Source: Chloroflexota bacterium
Lineage (GTDB): Bacteria > Chloroflexota > Dehalococcoidia > Lucifugimonadales > UBA1127
Direction of reading: 5' to 3'
Assembly: GCA_028873745.1 (NCBI GenBank)
Contig: JAPPNT010000168.1
Location: 1 to 32,261 of the forward strand
Length of the DNA: 32,261 nucleotides
Made by a program: the position numbers and the translations under genes. The notes under the pieces are model-generated. The model did not search any database, was not told the DNA's origin, and saw only the letters and a program-made list of their open reading frames with translations. Positions 16,977 through 24,063 of the stretch are shown piece after piece. The stretch's first letter is position 1. Each line of letters opens with the position of its first letter.

Positions 16977-17252
16977 TTAACCTTCGGCGTCCTCCAACTG
17001 GGCCTTGACCTCGTTGTAATCGAGGGTGATGAGTCGAATGAAGACATTCCACGTCGCGACGGCGCTGACGCCGACGATGAAAGCGAACCAGACGGTGAGG
17101 CTCCAGCGGAGCTCGTCGCGGCCGATGTTGGCGTCGATGACGGCGGGGATGGCGCCAAAAGCGACCAGAATAGCAAGGTTAACTACGGTGAATCGAATCG
17201 GGCATCCAGGGCTGTCATGCAGCCAGCGGTGTAGCCTGTAGCGCCAGCTCAC
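16977..17252 (-). CDS. Small two-span membrane protein, unknown function
   Basis: I do not recognise the family. The 91-residue product has a basic N-terminus (WRYRLHRWLHD), two hydrophobic segments (FTVVNLAILVAFGAIPAVI and SLTVWFAFIVGVSAVATW) and an acidic C-terminal tail ending QLEDAEG. The GTG at 17252 is chosen because a perfect AAGGAGG lies four bases upstream; an upstream in-frame ATG at 17279 has no such site. A promoter precedes it, so it probably heads the transcript containing cmk and plsC. The function could be in the envelope, but nothing shows it directly. Confidence 0.7.
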   Translation of the reverse strand: MSWRYRLHRWLHDSPGCPIRFTVVNLAILVAFGAIPAVIDANIGRDELRWSLTVWFAFIVGVSAVATWNVFIRLITLDYNEVKAQLEDAEG

Positions 17253-17302
17253 GGATCCTCCTTGCGGCTGTCTCGCCATGTACGGCTTGATTCCAAGGGA
17301 AC

Positions 17303-17331
17303 AGGATAGCGGACAGGGCGCGCACGGGCAA
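17303..17331 (-). promoter_or_regulatory. Promoter of the membrane protein-cmk-plsC unit
   Basis: On the minus strand, TTGCCC (17331-17326) and TATCCT (17308-17303) are 17 bases apart. It diverges from the gcv promoter, the two being separated by about 35 bases. Confidence 0.5.
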
Positions 17332-17364
17332 GGGCGATGTGTCACCAAGACGTACCATGCCGCA

Positions 17365-17394
17365 TTGACACTCCCTTTTGCCGCTCCTTACGAT
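17365..17394 (+). promoter_or_regulatory. Sigma70 promoter of the glycine cleavage operon
   Basis: A consensus TTGACA (17365-17370) is followed after 18 bases by TACGAT (17389-17394). The leader to the gcvT start is only about 20 bases, too short for a glycine riboswitch. The inverted repeat ATGTA-CCCA-TACAT (17397-17410) lies at the expected transcript start and may be an operator. Confidence 0.65.
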
Positions 17395-17421
17395 AAATGT
17401 ACCCATACATTGGAGTAAGCC

Positions 17422-18558
17422 TTGACCTCCGACGCTCCGCTTCTACGTACCGCCCTATATGAGAACCACGTTGCCGCCGGCGCTCGCATGGTGCCCTTTG
17501 CGGGGTGGGACATGCCCGTGCAGTACCAGGGCGTCATCGCAGAGGTGAAGGCGGTGCGGGGCGACGCGGGGATCTTCGACGTCTCGCACATGGGGAGGCT
17601 GAGCATCCACGGCGCGGGCGCGGCGTCCTTCATGGACAGCCTGGTCACGTTCAGCGTGATGACGCTGGCGACGGGGCGGGCGCGCTATGGCTTCATGCTG
17701 TCCGACAACGGCGGCATCCTTGACGACGTGATCCTGTACCACACGCAGTTCGAGGACGGGAGCGACATGCTGCGGCTGGTCTGCAACGCAGGCAACCGCG
17801 ACGCGGTGAAGGCGTGGATGGCGCAGCAATCGCAGGCGTTCCGCGGCGTCACCGTCATCGACCACACGGCGGACACCGTGCTGGTGGCGGTGCAGGGCCC
17901 GCGCGCGCTGGACATCGTCGACGGGCTCTGCCCGGACGAGCCGAAGCCCTCGGCGCTGCGGCCCTTTGGCGCGGCGCCCTTTCCGCTGACCGTCGGCGAC
18001 GGCGCGGTGGCGGAGGGCTTCATCGGCAGGACGGGCTACACGGGGGAGGACGGCGTCGAAATCGCGATGGAGGCCGCGTACGGGGGTCGACTGTGGGAGG
18101 CGCTCGCGGCGGCGGGGGCGACGCCGTGTGGGCTCGGCGCGCGGGACGTGCTGCGGCTGGAGGCCGGGCTGCGGCTTCACGGCTCCGACATGGACCTCAC
18201 GACGACGCCGCTGGAGGCCTCGCTGGAGCGCTTCGTCAACATGGACAAGGGCATCTTTCACGGGCGCGACGCGCTGGAACTGCAGGACGAGGACGGACTG
18301 CGGCGCAAGCTCGTTGGGTTCCGGATGCTCGGCGGGGGCGTGCCGCGTCACGGGTGCGATGTGCTGTACGAGGGCGAGACGATAGGCGAAATCACGAGCG
18401 GAACGTATTCGCCAATCCTTGACACTGGTATTGCCATGGGCTACGTTTCGGCCGAGCACACGGCCCCGGGCCAGCGCGTCCACATCGACCTTCGCGGGCG
18501 GCTTGTGGAGGCGGAAGTGGCCGAGCTTCCCTTCTACCGGCGCCCCAAATCCCAGTAA
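17422..18558 (+). CDS. gcvT: Aminomethyltransferase (glycine cleavage T protein)
   Basis: The 378-residue protein opens with the T-protein pattern LRTALYENHVAAGARMVPFA and GWDMPVQYQG. The Asp pair in DNGGILDD (Asp101/Asp102) is at the catalytic position, and GRTGYTGEDGVE and GLGARDVLRLEAG are typical. It transfers the methylene group from the H-protein aminomethyl-lipoyl arm to tetrahydrofolate, releasing ammonia. The start is TTG, with GGAG eight bases upstream. It is the first gene of gcvT-gcvH-gcvPA-gcvPB, with 11 bases to gcvH. Confidence 0.95.
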   Translation: MTSDAPLLRTALYENHVAAGARMVPFAGWDMPVQYQGVIAEVKAVRGDAGIFDVSHMGRLSIHGAGAASFMDSLVTFSVMTLATGRARYGFMLSDNGGILDDVILYHTQFEDGSDMLRLVCNAGNRDAVKAWMAQQSQAFRGVTVIDHTADTVLVAVQGPRALDIVDGLCPDEPKPSALRPFGAAPFPLTVGDGAVAEGFIGRTGYTGEDGVEIAMEAAYGGRLWEALAAAGATPCGLGARDVLRLEAGLRLHGSDMDLTTTPLEASLERFVNMDKGIFHGRDALELQDEDGLRRKLVGFRMLGGGVPRHGCDVLYEGETIGEITSGTYSPILDTGIAMGYVSAEHTAPGQRVHIDLRGRLVEAEVAELPFYRRPKSQ

Positions 18559-18569
18559 CGGAGCACACC

Positions 18570-18956
18570 ATGACTGAGCACCCCCGCGAACTGCGCTACA
18601 CCATCGAACACGAGTGGGTGCGCGTTGAGGACGACGGCACGGCGACCATCGGCGTGACGTTCTTCGCGCAGGACCAGCTCGGCGACGTCGTGTACGTCGT
18701 GCTGCCGGCCGTCGGCTCGACGGTGCAGAAGGACAGCAAGATGGGCGAGATCGAATCGGTGAAGTCGGTCTCGGACCTGTTCGTGCCGGTGAGCGGCGAG
18801 GTGATCGAGACCAACCAGGACGTCATCGACCACCCGGAGCGGGTGAACGAGGACCCGCACGGGGCGGGCTGGATGGTGCGCGTCCGCATGTCCGATCCCT
18901 CGGAAGTGGACGGGCTGCTCACGAACGAGCAGTACGACAGCGCAATCGCGACGTAG
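18570..18956 (+). CDS. gcvH: Glycine cleavage system H protein
   Basis: The 128-residue lipoyl carrier has the HEWVRVEDDGTATIGVT N-terminal pattern and the lipoyl-lysine motif ESVKSVSDL (Lys65). C-terminal GAGWMVRVRMSD is also typical. It shuttles intermediates between the P, T and L proteins. The gene lies between gcvT and gcvPA in one transcript. A lipoate ligase or synthase and the L protein (lpd) are not in the window. Confidence 0.96.
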   Translation: MTEHPRELRYTIEHEWVRVEDDGTATIGVTFFAQDQLGDVVYVVLPAVGSTVQKDSKMGEIESVKSVSDLFVPVSGEVIETNQDVIDHPERVNEDPHGAGWMVRVRMSDPSEVDGLLTNEQYDSAIAT

Positions 18957-18969
18957 GGTGCAGGCGCAT

Positions 18970-20304
18970 ATGACCGACCCCTTTCCGCACTCCTACCTCC
19001 CGCACACCGAGGCCGAGCGCCAAGAAATGCTGGCCGTCATCGGCGTGGGGTCCGTGGATGAGCTCTTTGCCGACATCCCCGACGCGTTCCGCAATCCGGC
19101 GCTCTCGCTGCCGCCGGCGCTGACGGAGCTGGAGCTTTTCCGCGAGATTGGCGGGCTGGCCAAGCGGAACGCAGTCCCAGGCGACTACCCATGCTTCGTC
19201 GGCGGGGGCGTGTACCGCCATTTCATCCCGAGCGTCGTGGGCGCGATGATCTCTCGGGGCGAGTTTCTCACGTCGTACACGCCGTACCAGCCGGAGGTGA
19301 GCCAGGGCACGCTCCAGGCCACCTACGAGTACCAGAGCATGATTTCCGAGATCACCGGCATGGAGGCGGCCAACGCGGGCATGTACGACGGCGCGAGCTC
19401 CTTGGCGGAGGCGGCGCTCATGGCCTGTCGCGTCACAGGGCGACACAGCGTCATCGTCCATGACACGGTGAACCCTCGCTACCGGGCCGTCGTCGACACG
19501 TACCTGCTGCCGCAGGGCGTCGAGATAGCGACGTGCGCGCCGGGGAGCGAGGCTTTCTCGGACGCGACGGCGTGCGTGCTGGCGCAGTACCCGGACTACT
19601 ACGGCGTGGTGCGCGACCTGACGCCGCTGGCCGACAGGGCGCACGAGGCAGGCGCGCTGCTGGCCGTGAGCGCGGACCCGGTGGCGCTGGGCATGTTCCG
19701 CGCGCCGGGCGACATGGGCGCGGACATCGTCACGGGCGAAACGCAGCCCATCGGCGTCAACATGAGCTTCGGCGGGCCGTACGTCGGCTACTTTGCGTGC
19801 AAAATGGCGTACATCCGGCAGATGCCGGGGCGCATCGCCGGGCGCACCGTCGACCACGAGGGACGCATCGGGTACGCGCTGACGCTGCAGACGCGGGAGC
19901 AGCACATCCGGCGAGAGCGGGCGACGTCCAACATCTGCACGTCGGAAGCGCTCATCGCGACGGGGACCGCCGTTGCGCTCGCCGCGCTGGGGCCGGGCGG
20001 ACTGCGGCAGATGGCGGAGTTGAGCTACCAGAAGGCGCACTACGCGGCGTCGGAGATCGGCGCGCTGGATGGGTATGAGGTGATCGACAACGGGGCGTGG
20101 TTCAACGAGTTCGTCGTGCGGTGCCCGCTGATGGGCTCTCAGATGAACGCCAGCTTGTGGCGGCGGGGCATCATCGGCGGCATCGACGTGGGGGAGGCGG
20201 TCGAGAACGGGCTGCTGCTGAGCGTCACGGAGATGAACACGCGCGAGGAGATCGACGCGCTCGTCGGGGCGCTGCGGGAGATTGCGGAAGGGGGCGCGCG
20301 GTGA
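18970..20304 (+). CDS. gcvPA: Glycine dehydrogenase (decarboxylating) subunit 1
   Basis: This 444-residue protein is the N-terminal half of the split P protein. It shows SYLPHTEAERQEMLAVIG, the conserved YTPYQPEVSQGTLQATYEYQ and TSNICTSEALIA. It forms a heterotetramer with subunit 2, decarboxylates glycine with pyridoxal phosphate and loads the aminomethyl group on GcvH. The ATG at 18970 matches the family N-terminus; a GTG at 18958 is in frame, just after the gcvH stop. It ends in a four-base GTGA overlap with gcvPB. Confidence 0.95.
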   Translation: MTDPFPHSYLPHTEAERQEMLAVIGVGSVDELFADIPDAFRNPALSLPPALTELELFREIGGLAKRNAVPGDYPCFVGGGVYRHFIPSVVGAMISRGEFLTSYTPYQPEVSQGTLQATYEYQSMISEITGMEAANAGMYDGASSLAEAALMACRVTGRHSVIVHDTVNPRYRAVVDTYLLPQGVEIATCAPGSEAFSDATACVLAQYPDYYGVVRDLTPLADRAHEAGALLAVSADPVALGMFRAPGDMGADIVTGETQPIGVNMSFGGPYVGYFACKMAYIRQMPGRIAGRTVDHEGRIGYALTLQTREQHIRRERATSNICTSEALIATGTAVALAALGPGGLRQMAELSYQKAHYAASEIGALDGYEVIDNGAWFNEFVVRCPLMGSQMNASLWRRGIIGGIDVGEAVENGLLLSVTEMNTREEIDALVGALREIAEGGAR

Positions 20305-21776
20305 CGATGGAAGCCGCGTCCACCCAGCGGACGCACCAGTCGCTCTGGGACGTGGCCCGGCCGGGGCGCTCGGGCATTCGCCTGCCGGAGTCGGACGTGC
20401 CGGCGCAGGCGATGCCGGAGGCGTCGCTGCTGCGGGACGAGCTGCGGCTGCCGGAGGTCTCGGAGCTGGACGTGGTGCGGCACTTCACGCGGCTGTCGCA
20501 GATGAACTTCGCGGTGGACACCAACTTCTACCCGCTAGGCTCCTGCACGATGAAGTACAACCCCAAGATCAACGACGTCGTGGCGTCGCAAGCAGGGTTC
20601 TCGGGGATCCACCCGCTGCAGCCGGAGGAGACGGTGCAGGGGGCGCTGGAGCTGATGCACCGGCTGCAGGAGGACCTGCAGGCAGTCACAGGCATGCCAG
20701 CGAGCTCGCTGGCGCCGCTCGCAGGGGCGCACGGCGAGCTGGCGGGCGTGCTGATGATCAAGGCGTACCACGATGCGCGCGGGGAGTCCGACCGCAAGGT
20801 CATGCTCATCCCGGACAGCGCCCACGGCACGAACCCGGCATCAGCGGCGATGGGCGGTTTCGAGGTGGTCTCGGTGCCCTCGGACGAGATGGGCCGCGTG
20901 GACCTAGCGGCGGTGGAGGCGGCGTGCGACGACAGGCTCGCGGGGCTGATGATCACCATCCCCAACACGCTGGGGCTGTTCAACCCGTACATTGCGCGGG
21001 TGTGCGAGCTGGTGCACGGCGCGGGCGGGCTGGTCTACGGCGACGGCGCGAACATGAACGCGCTGCTGGGCCGGGCGCGGCCATACGACCTGGGCTTCGA
21101 CGTGGTGCACCTGAACCTGCACAAGACGATGAGCACGCCGCACGGCGGCGGCGGGCCGGGCGCCGGCCCGGTGTGCGTCGGCGAGCGGCTGGAGCCCTAC
21201 CTACCATCGCCCGTGGTGGAGCGCGTGGATGCGGACGGCGGCGCGCGGTACCGCTTCGCGACGCCGACGCAGTCCATCGGTGCGATGTCGGCGGGGCACG
21301 GCAACTTCGGCGTGCTGGTGCGGGCGTACACGTACCTGCGAGCGCTGGGGGCCGACGGCCTTCGGCAGGCGAGCGGCGACGCGGTACTGAACGCCAACTA
21401 CCTGCGCCGCAAGCTGGAGCACGTCTACCGCGTCGCCGTCGACCGGACATGCATGCACGAAGTCGTCTTCTCCTGCCGACCGCAGCGGGACAAGGGCGTC
21501 AAGGCGCTCGACATATCCAAGCGGATGATCGACTACGGCGTACACCCGCCGACGATGTACTTCCCGCTCATCGTAGACGAGGCGCTGATGGTGGAGCCGA
21601 CGGAAACGGAGAGCAAAGAGACGCTCGACGCGTTCATCGCCGTCATGGAGGCCATCGCGCGCGAGGTGGAGGAGTCGCCGGACGTGCTGCTCGAAGCGCC
21701 GCACTTCACGCCCGTCGGCCGCCTCGACGAGGCGCGTGCGGCGCGGCAACCTGACCTGCGCTGGCAGGCGCCGTAG
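20301..21776 (+). CDS. gcvPB: Glycine dehydrogenase (decarboxylating) subunit 2
   Basis: The 491-residue subunit carries the cofactor lysine in HLNLHKTMSTPHGGGGPG (Lys275). Other signatures are MNFAVDTNFYPLGSCTMKYN, IPDSAHGTNPASAAM and the C-terminal LIVDEALMVEPTETESKE. The GTG at 20301 overlaps the gcvPA stop (GTGA) and has GGAAGGGGG upstream; an ATG two codons later is less well placed. The split PA/PB form occurs in Firmicutes, Chloroflexota, Thermotogae and archaea, in contrast to the single GcvP of proteobacteria. Confidence 0.96.
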   Translation: MTMEAASTQRTHQSLWDVARPGRSGIRLPESDVPAQAMPEASLLRDELRLPEVSELDVVRHFTRLSQMNFAVDTNFYPLGSCTMKYNPKINDVVASQAGFSGIHPLQPEETVQGALELMHRLQEDLQAVTGMPASSLAPLAGAHGELAGVLMIKAYHDARGESDRKVMLIPDSAHGTNPASAAMGGFEVVSVPSDEMGRVDLAAVEAACDDRLAGLMITIPNTLGLFNPYIARVCELVHGAGGLVYGDGANMNALLGRARPYDLGFDVVHLNLHKTMSTPHGGGGPGAGPVCVGERLEPYLPSPVVERVDADGGARYRFATPTQSIGAMSAGHGNFGVLVRAYTYLRALGADGLRQASGDAVLNANYLRRKLEHVYRVAVDRTCMHEVVFSCRPQRDKGVKALDISKRMIDYGVHPPTMYFPLIVDEALMVEPTETESKETLDAFIAVMEAIAREVEESPDVLLEAPHFTPVGRLDEARAARQPDLRWQAP

Positions 21777-21791
21777 ACGGCCTCGCATTCA

Positions 21792-21821
21792 TTGACACCC
21801 CGAGAAGAGGCCCCCTAGAAT
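21792..21821 (+). promoter_or_regulatory. Promoter of tRNA-Gly
   Basis: TTGACA (21792-21797) and TAGAAT (21816-21821) are 18 bases apart. The expected transcript start is within a few bases of the tRNA 5' end at 21831, so the tRNA has its own promoter and a very short leader in addition to possible read-through from gcvPB. Confidence 0.7.
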
Positions 21822-21830
21822 TACAGTCCG

Positions 21831-21906
21831 GCGCGGCGTAGCTCAGTGGTAGAGCCCTTGCTTCCCAAGCAAGTTGTCGTGGGTTCGACTCCCATCGCCC
21901 GCTCCA
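21831..21906 (+). tRNA. tRNA-Gly(CCC), CCA encoded
   Basis: The D arm is GCTC-AGTGGTA-GAGC, the anticodon stem is CTTGC/GCAAG with loop TTCCCAA (anticodon CCC, reading GGG), and the T arm is GTGGG-TTCGACT-CCCAT. The 3' strand CGCCCGC, discriminator T and encoded CCA end at 21906. The 5' acceptor strand reads GCGCGGCG, eight bases where seven are expected: it pairs perfectly with the 3' strand only if C21834 is bulged. The rest of the cloverleaf is regular. It lies 54 bases after gcvPB. Confidence 0.88.
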
Positions 21907-21940
21907 ACTCCCTCTAAAGCACGCCCGACTCGCATGACGT

Positions 21941-21974
21941 GAAAGGACCCCGCATGTGCTTGCGGGGTCCTTTC
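21941..21974. terminator. Strong bidirectional hairpin between tRNA-Gly and cysH
   Basis: GAAAGGACCCCGCA (21941-21954) and TGCGGGGTCCTTTC (21961-21974) form a perfect 14-bp stem with a six-base loop. It lies between the convergent tRNA-Gly and cysH genes and can end both transcripts; the U tract is short in both directions. Confidence 0.7.
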
Positions 21975-21996
21975 AGTGGTGGCGGTTGAACGGCCT

Positions 21997-22785
21997 CTAG
22001 CCGCCGGGCACCAGGTTGCGCAGGATGCTGAAGATGCCGTGGCCCTTAGAGTCGGCAGCGGGGGCGTCGAAGTGGAGGCCGCACTCGGTCTTGTCGAAGC
22101 CGGCCCAGCGGCCCGCCCGGGGGTCCTCGCCGATCTGGACAGGGCGCGTGCAGTGCGTGCAGCCGAGGCTGGGGTAACCCTGGTCGTTCAGCGGGTTGTA
22201 GGGGACATCGTGCTGGGCCAAGTAGGCGCGAGTCTGGGCCTCGTCCCACGCAGCCAGCGCGTTGACCTTGATGAGGCCGAACTTGGCGTCCCACTCGACG
22301 ATGGCGACTTCCTTGCGCGTGGAGGACTGGTCGCGGCGGATGCCGGTGATCCACGCGTCGAAGCCCTCGAGGGCGCGGGCAGTCGGCTCGACCTTCCGGA
22401 GGTCGCAGCAGAGGTTGGGGTCGCGGAGCCAGAGGGCCTCGCCGTACTGCGTGGCCTGCTCGAGGGGCGTCAAGGCCGACTTGTAGGCGCGGGGCTCGAT
22501 GCCGTAGCGCTCGGCGACCAGATCACGGAGCTCGTAGGTCTCCGGGAAGAGGAAGTCCGTGTCAGCGTAGAAGACGGGGACCCTCGGGTCCAGTTTGAGG
22601 GTCATGTCCAGCAGGACCATGCCGCTCACTCCGCCGAAGCTACATGCGAGCGTGACCTTGCCCGGGAACTGCTCGATCGCCCAGGCCAGGATCTCCTCGG
22701 GCGACGCGCCCTCCAGCCGCCGGTTGACGGCCGCGAGTTCCTCGTCGGTCCACTGCCTGCTCTTCTCGACTGCCGTGTTCTGCAA
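21997..22785 (-). CDS. cysH: Assimilatory adenylyl/phosphoadenylyl-sulfate reductase
   Basis: The 262-residue protein has the PP-loop-like start (TLACSFGGVSGMVLLDM), YADTDFLFPETYE and the catalytic C-terminal KTECGLH (Cys235). The cysteines Cys126-Cys127 (NLCCDLRK) and Cys209/Cys212 (GCTHC) are those that bind a [4Fe-4S] cluster in APS-type reductases, so APS is the more likely substrate than PAPS. It makes sulfite for cysteine synthesis. The TTG at 22785 follows GGAGAAGGA; the frame extends to a TTG at 22821, but that codon lies inside the U tract of the attenuator, which excludes it. It appears to be transcribed alone behind the cysteine leader. Confidence 0.93.
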   Translation of the reverse strand: MQNTAVEKSRQWTDEELAAVNRRLEGASPEEILAWAIEQFPGKVTLACSFGGVSGMVLLDMTLKLDPRVPVFYADTDFLFPETYELRDLVAERYGIEPRAYKSALTPLEQATQYGEALWLRDPNLCCDLRKVEPTARALEGFDAWITGIRRDQSSTRKEVAIVEWDAKFGLIKVNALAAWDEAQTRAYLAQHDVPYNPLNDQGYPSLGCTHCTRPVQIGEDPRAGRWAGFDKTECGLHFDAPAADSKGHGIFSILRNLVPGG

Positions 22786-22819
22786 GGGTCCTTCTCCTTC
22801 TCCCCCGTGGTTGGTGCAC

Positions 22820-22852
22820 AAAAAAATCGCCCTGGCTCATCCGCCGGGCGAT
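22820..22852 (-). terminator. Intrinsic terminator (attenuator) in the cysH leader
   Basis: On the minus strand, ATCGCCC (22852-22846) pairs with GGGCGAT (22832-22826), extended by GGC/GCC across one bulged A, and is followed at once by seven T (22826-22820). The hairpin ends 35 bases before the cysH start and lies after the leader peptide stop, so it can only be an attenuator of cysH. Confidence 0.88.
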
Positions 22853-22915
22853 TGCGTGGTGTCTGCGCGCTTCTTGCGTAGTCCTAGCCGCTCAGAACCT
22901 CCGACCCGGCGGATG
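22838..22915 (-). promoter_or_regulatory. Antiterminator pairing in the cysH leader
   Basis: The segment 22915-22905 (CATCCGCCGGG on the minus strand) is a perfect 11-bp complement of 22848-22838 (CCCGGCGGATG). The second segment shares bases with the 5' arm and loop of the terminator, so the two structures exclude each other. The first segment covers leader codons 23-26 and begins seven bases after the last Cys codon. A ribosome stalled on the Cys codons leaves it free, and one that moves on covers it. Confidence 0.8.
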
Positions 22916-22982
22916 CGGGCATACAACAGCAACAACACACGCAGCTGCTTGCCATGACCACTGTCTGCCGGTTCCGGTACAT
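22884..22982 (-). CDS. Cysteine-rich leader peptide of cysH
   Basis: This 32-codon reading frame starts with ATG at 22982 and ends with TAG at 22884. Codon 14 is Cys, codon 15 Val and codons 16-20 are five Cys in a row (SSCVCCCCCM). It lies between the promoter at 23042-23014 and the attenuator. An AGGAGG site lies upstream, 13 bases from the ATG, a little far. Six Cys in 32 residues in the leader of a cysteine-biosynthesis gene, with alternative hairpins downstream, is the layout of a classical attenuation peptide. Polycysteine short reading frames acting as cysteine attenuators are known in mycobacteria. The peptide itself need not have a function. Confidence 0.85.
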   Translation of the reverse strand: MYRNRQTVVMASSCVCCCCCMPASAGSEVLSG

Positions 22983-23013
22983 AACTTGACTATTTCCTCC
23001 TGACTCGTGAAGG

Positions 23014-23042
23014 ATGGTACAAGCCTTATCAAGGTCTGTCAA
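23014..23042 (-). promoter_or_regulatory. Sigma70 promoter of the cysH leader transcript
   Basis: On the minus strand, a consensus TTGACA (23042-23037) and TACCAT (23019-23014) are exactly 17 bases apart. Predicted start near 23007, giving a leader of about 220 bases before cysH. Confidence 0.75.
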
Positions 23043-23125
23043 TACCCTGTGGCAGAATTGGCATTTCCTTGCCCGGCCGGGCGCTCGCGCAGATAATGGC
23101 GGCGCACCCGAGGGAGGCGCAAACC

Positions 23126-23419
23126 ATGCTTGCGGTGATACAGCGGCACGAGCTTGGCGGGGACGAGCACGTCCTGCCCCTGCTGCTCGATGCGTACCCG
23201 GTCGACACGGTGGGCCAGTTGCACTACTTCCTCGTGTTCTGGTGCCAGGCGGGGCGCGAGGCCATGGTGGGCGCGATGGGCGAGGAGCTCGTCGGGGACA
23301 TGCTGGCGTTGCTCAGCGAGTACGGCGTCGACCCGGACCAGTGCCGGCTGGAGGAGTCGGACGGCGACGAGGACCCGAGCATCGGCCCGCCGCCCGATTG
23401 GTTTCGGCGGAGGGAGTAG
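23126..23419 (+). CDS. Hypothetical small protein, acidic C-terminus
   Basis: I do not recognise this 97-residue protein. It appears to be a soluble helical domain (MLAVIQRHELGGDEHVLPLL through VGDMLALLSEYGVDPDQC) with an acidic tail rich in Glu and Asp (EESDGDEDPS) ending PPPDWFRRRE. The ATG at 23126 follows GGGAGG at eight bases; the frame is open from 23069, where no such site exists. It diverges from the cysH leader and its 5' end is within 90 bases of that promoter. Two Cys are present but no metal motif. The codon use looks native. Confidence 0.6.
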   Translation: MLAVIQRHELGGDEHVLPLLLDAYPVDTVGQLHYFLVFWCQAGREAMVGAMGEELVGDMLALLSEYGVDPDQCRLEESDGDEDPSIGPPPDWFRRRE

Positions 23420-23445
23420 CGGTCGCGCGGTCCGTGCTTTGCACG

Positions 23446-23510
23446 CCCTTCGACAGGCTCAGGGCGAGCGGGCTGGGGCGCGGGGTTTCTGGATACCGGC
23501 TTGCGCCGGT
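23446..23510. repeat. Composite palindromic intergenic repeat, copy A
   Basis: Two modules are visible: CCCTTCGACAGGCTCAGGG (23446-23464) and the hairpin ACCGGC-TTGC-GCCGGT (23495-23510). Both recur at 31947-32029 in the opposite order. The element fills the gap between the hypothetical gene and the end of the JAMM gene. These modules resemble REP-like sequences that are spread in many bacterial genomes. Confidence 0.7.
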
Positions 23511-23521
23511 AAAACGGGGCA

Positions 23522-24007
23522 TTATGACTCGCCCGCAAAGCTGGCGATCTCGATGAACGTGCGGGCCTCTTCCGACCAGTCGAACAGCTTCGCTTCCACG
23601 ACGCGCTCCGCGTCTATGCCCACCACGAGCTGCTGCACGGGGAACATCTTGCCGTCGCCCCAGGGGTCAGTCGCGTTCTCAATGTCCACGTTGGACAGGT
23701 ACGAACGGCCGTTGGGGTGCGAGTGGTAGATGATGAGCGGCGGCTCGTCGGAATCGAACCCCTGATTGAACGCGAGCACGTCCTCCTTGCTGAAGACGTA
23801 CGCGGTCTCCTCGCCTCGCATCGCCGCCGTGGGGTGGATGCCCTGCGACTGGGCGTTTCGGCATGGACGCGTGGTCGTCACAGCGTCACCGCCGCGCGGG
23901 CCAGCGAGCCAACCGCAGCACTCGGCGGGGAAGGCCTCGCGAGCGTGGGCGTAGATCGTCTGAAGAATGGCGGGTGGGACGTGCAGGGGAGCTGGGGTGT
24001 CGGCCAT
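23522..24007 (-). CDS. JAMM (MPN/Mov34) metallopeptidase, M67 family
   Basis: The 161-residue protein is a single JAMM domain. Glu29 in FPAECCGW and His95, His97, Ser105 and Asp108 in HSHPNGRSYLSNVD make the complete zinc site (E...H-x-H-x7-S-x2-D). Bacterial stand-alone members cleave isopeptide-like bonds after a ubiquitin-like C-terminal Gly-Gly; Mec of Mycobacterium releases cysteine from CysO. AAGGAGG lies eight bases before the ATG. It lies 0.5 kb from the cysH leader on the same strand, but no CysO/MoaD-like gene is in the window. The substrate is therefore unproven. Confidence 0.9.
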   Translation of the reverse strand: MADTPAPLHVPPAILQTIYAHAREAFPAECCGWLAGPRGGDAVTTTRPCRNAQSQGIHPTAAMRGEETAYVFSKEDVLAFNQGFDSDEPPLIIYHSHPNGRSYLSNVDIENATDPWGDGKMFPVQQLVVGIDAERVVEAKLFDWSEEARTFIEIASFAGES

Positions 24008-24034
24008 GTTCGGCGCCTCCTTCGTGTCACAACC

Positions 24035-24063
24035 AACATAGGAGTTACGGGACAGACACGCAA
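24035..24063 (-). promoter_or_regulatory. Possible promoter of the JAMM gene
   Basis: On the minus strand, TTGCGT (24063-24058) and TATGTT (24040-24035) are 17 bases apart, about 30 bases before the ATG. Matches are moderate. Confidence 0.4.

Noticed and set aside
17253..17421. A glycine riboswitch before gcvT
   Set aside because: The promoter leaves only about 20 bases of leader, and no tandem glycine aptamer pattern is present.
22786..23010. A SAM or other metabolite riboswitch in the cysH leader
   Set aside because: No SAM aptamer core is recognisable, and the Cys-rich leader peptide with paired terminator and antiterminator explains the region fully.
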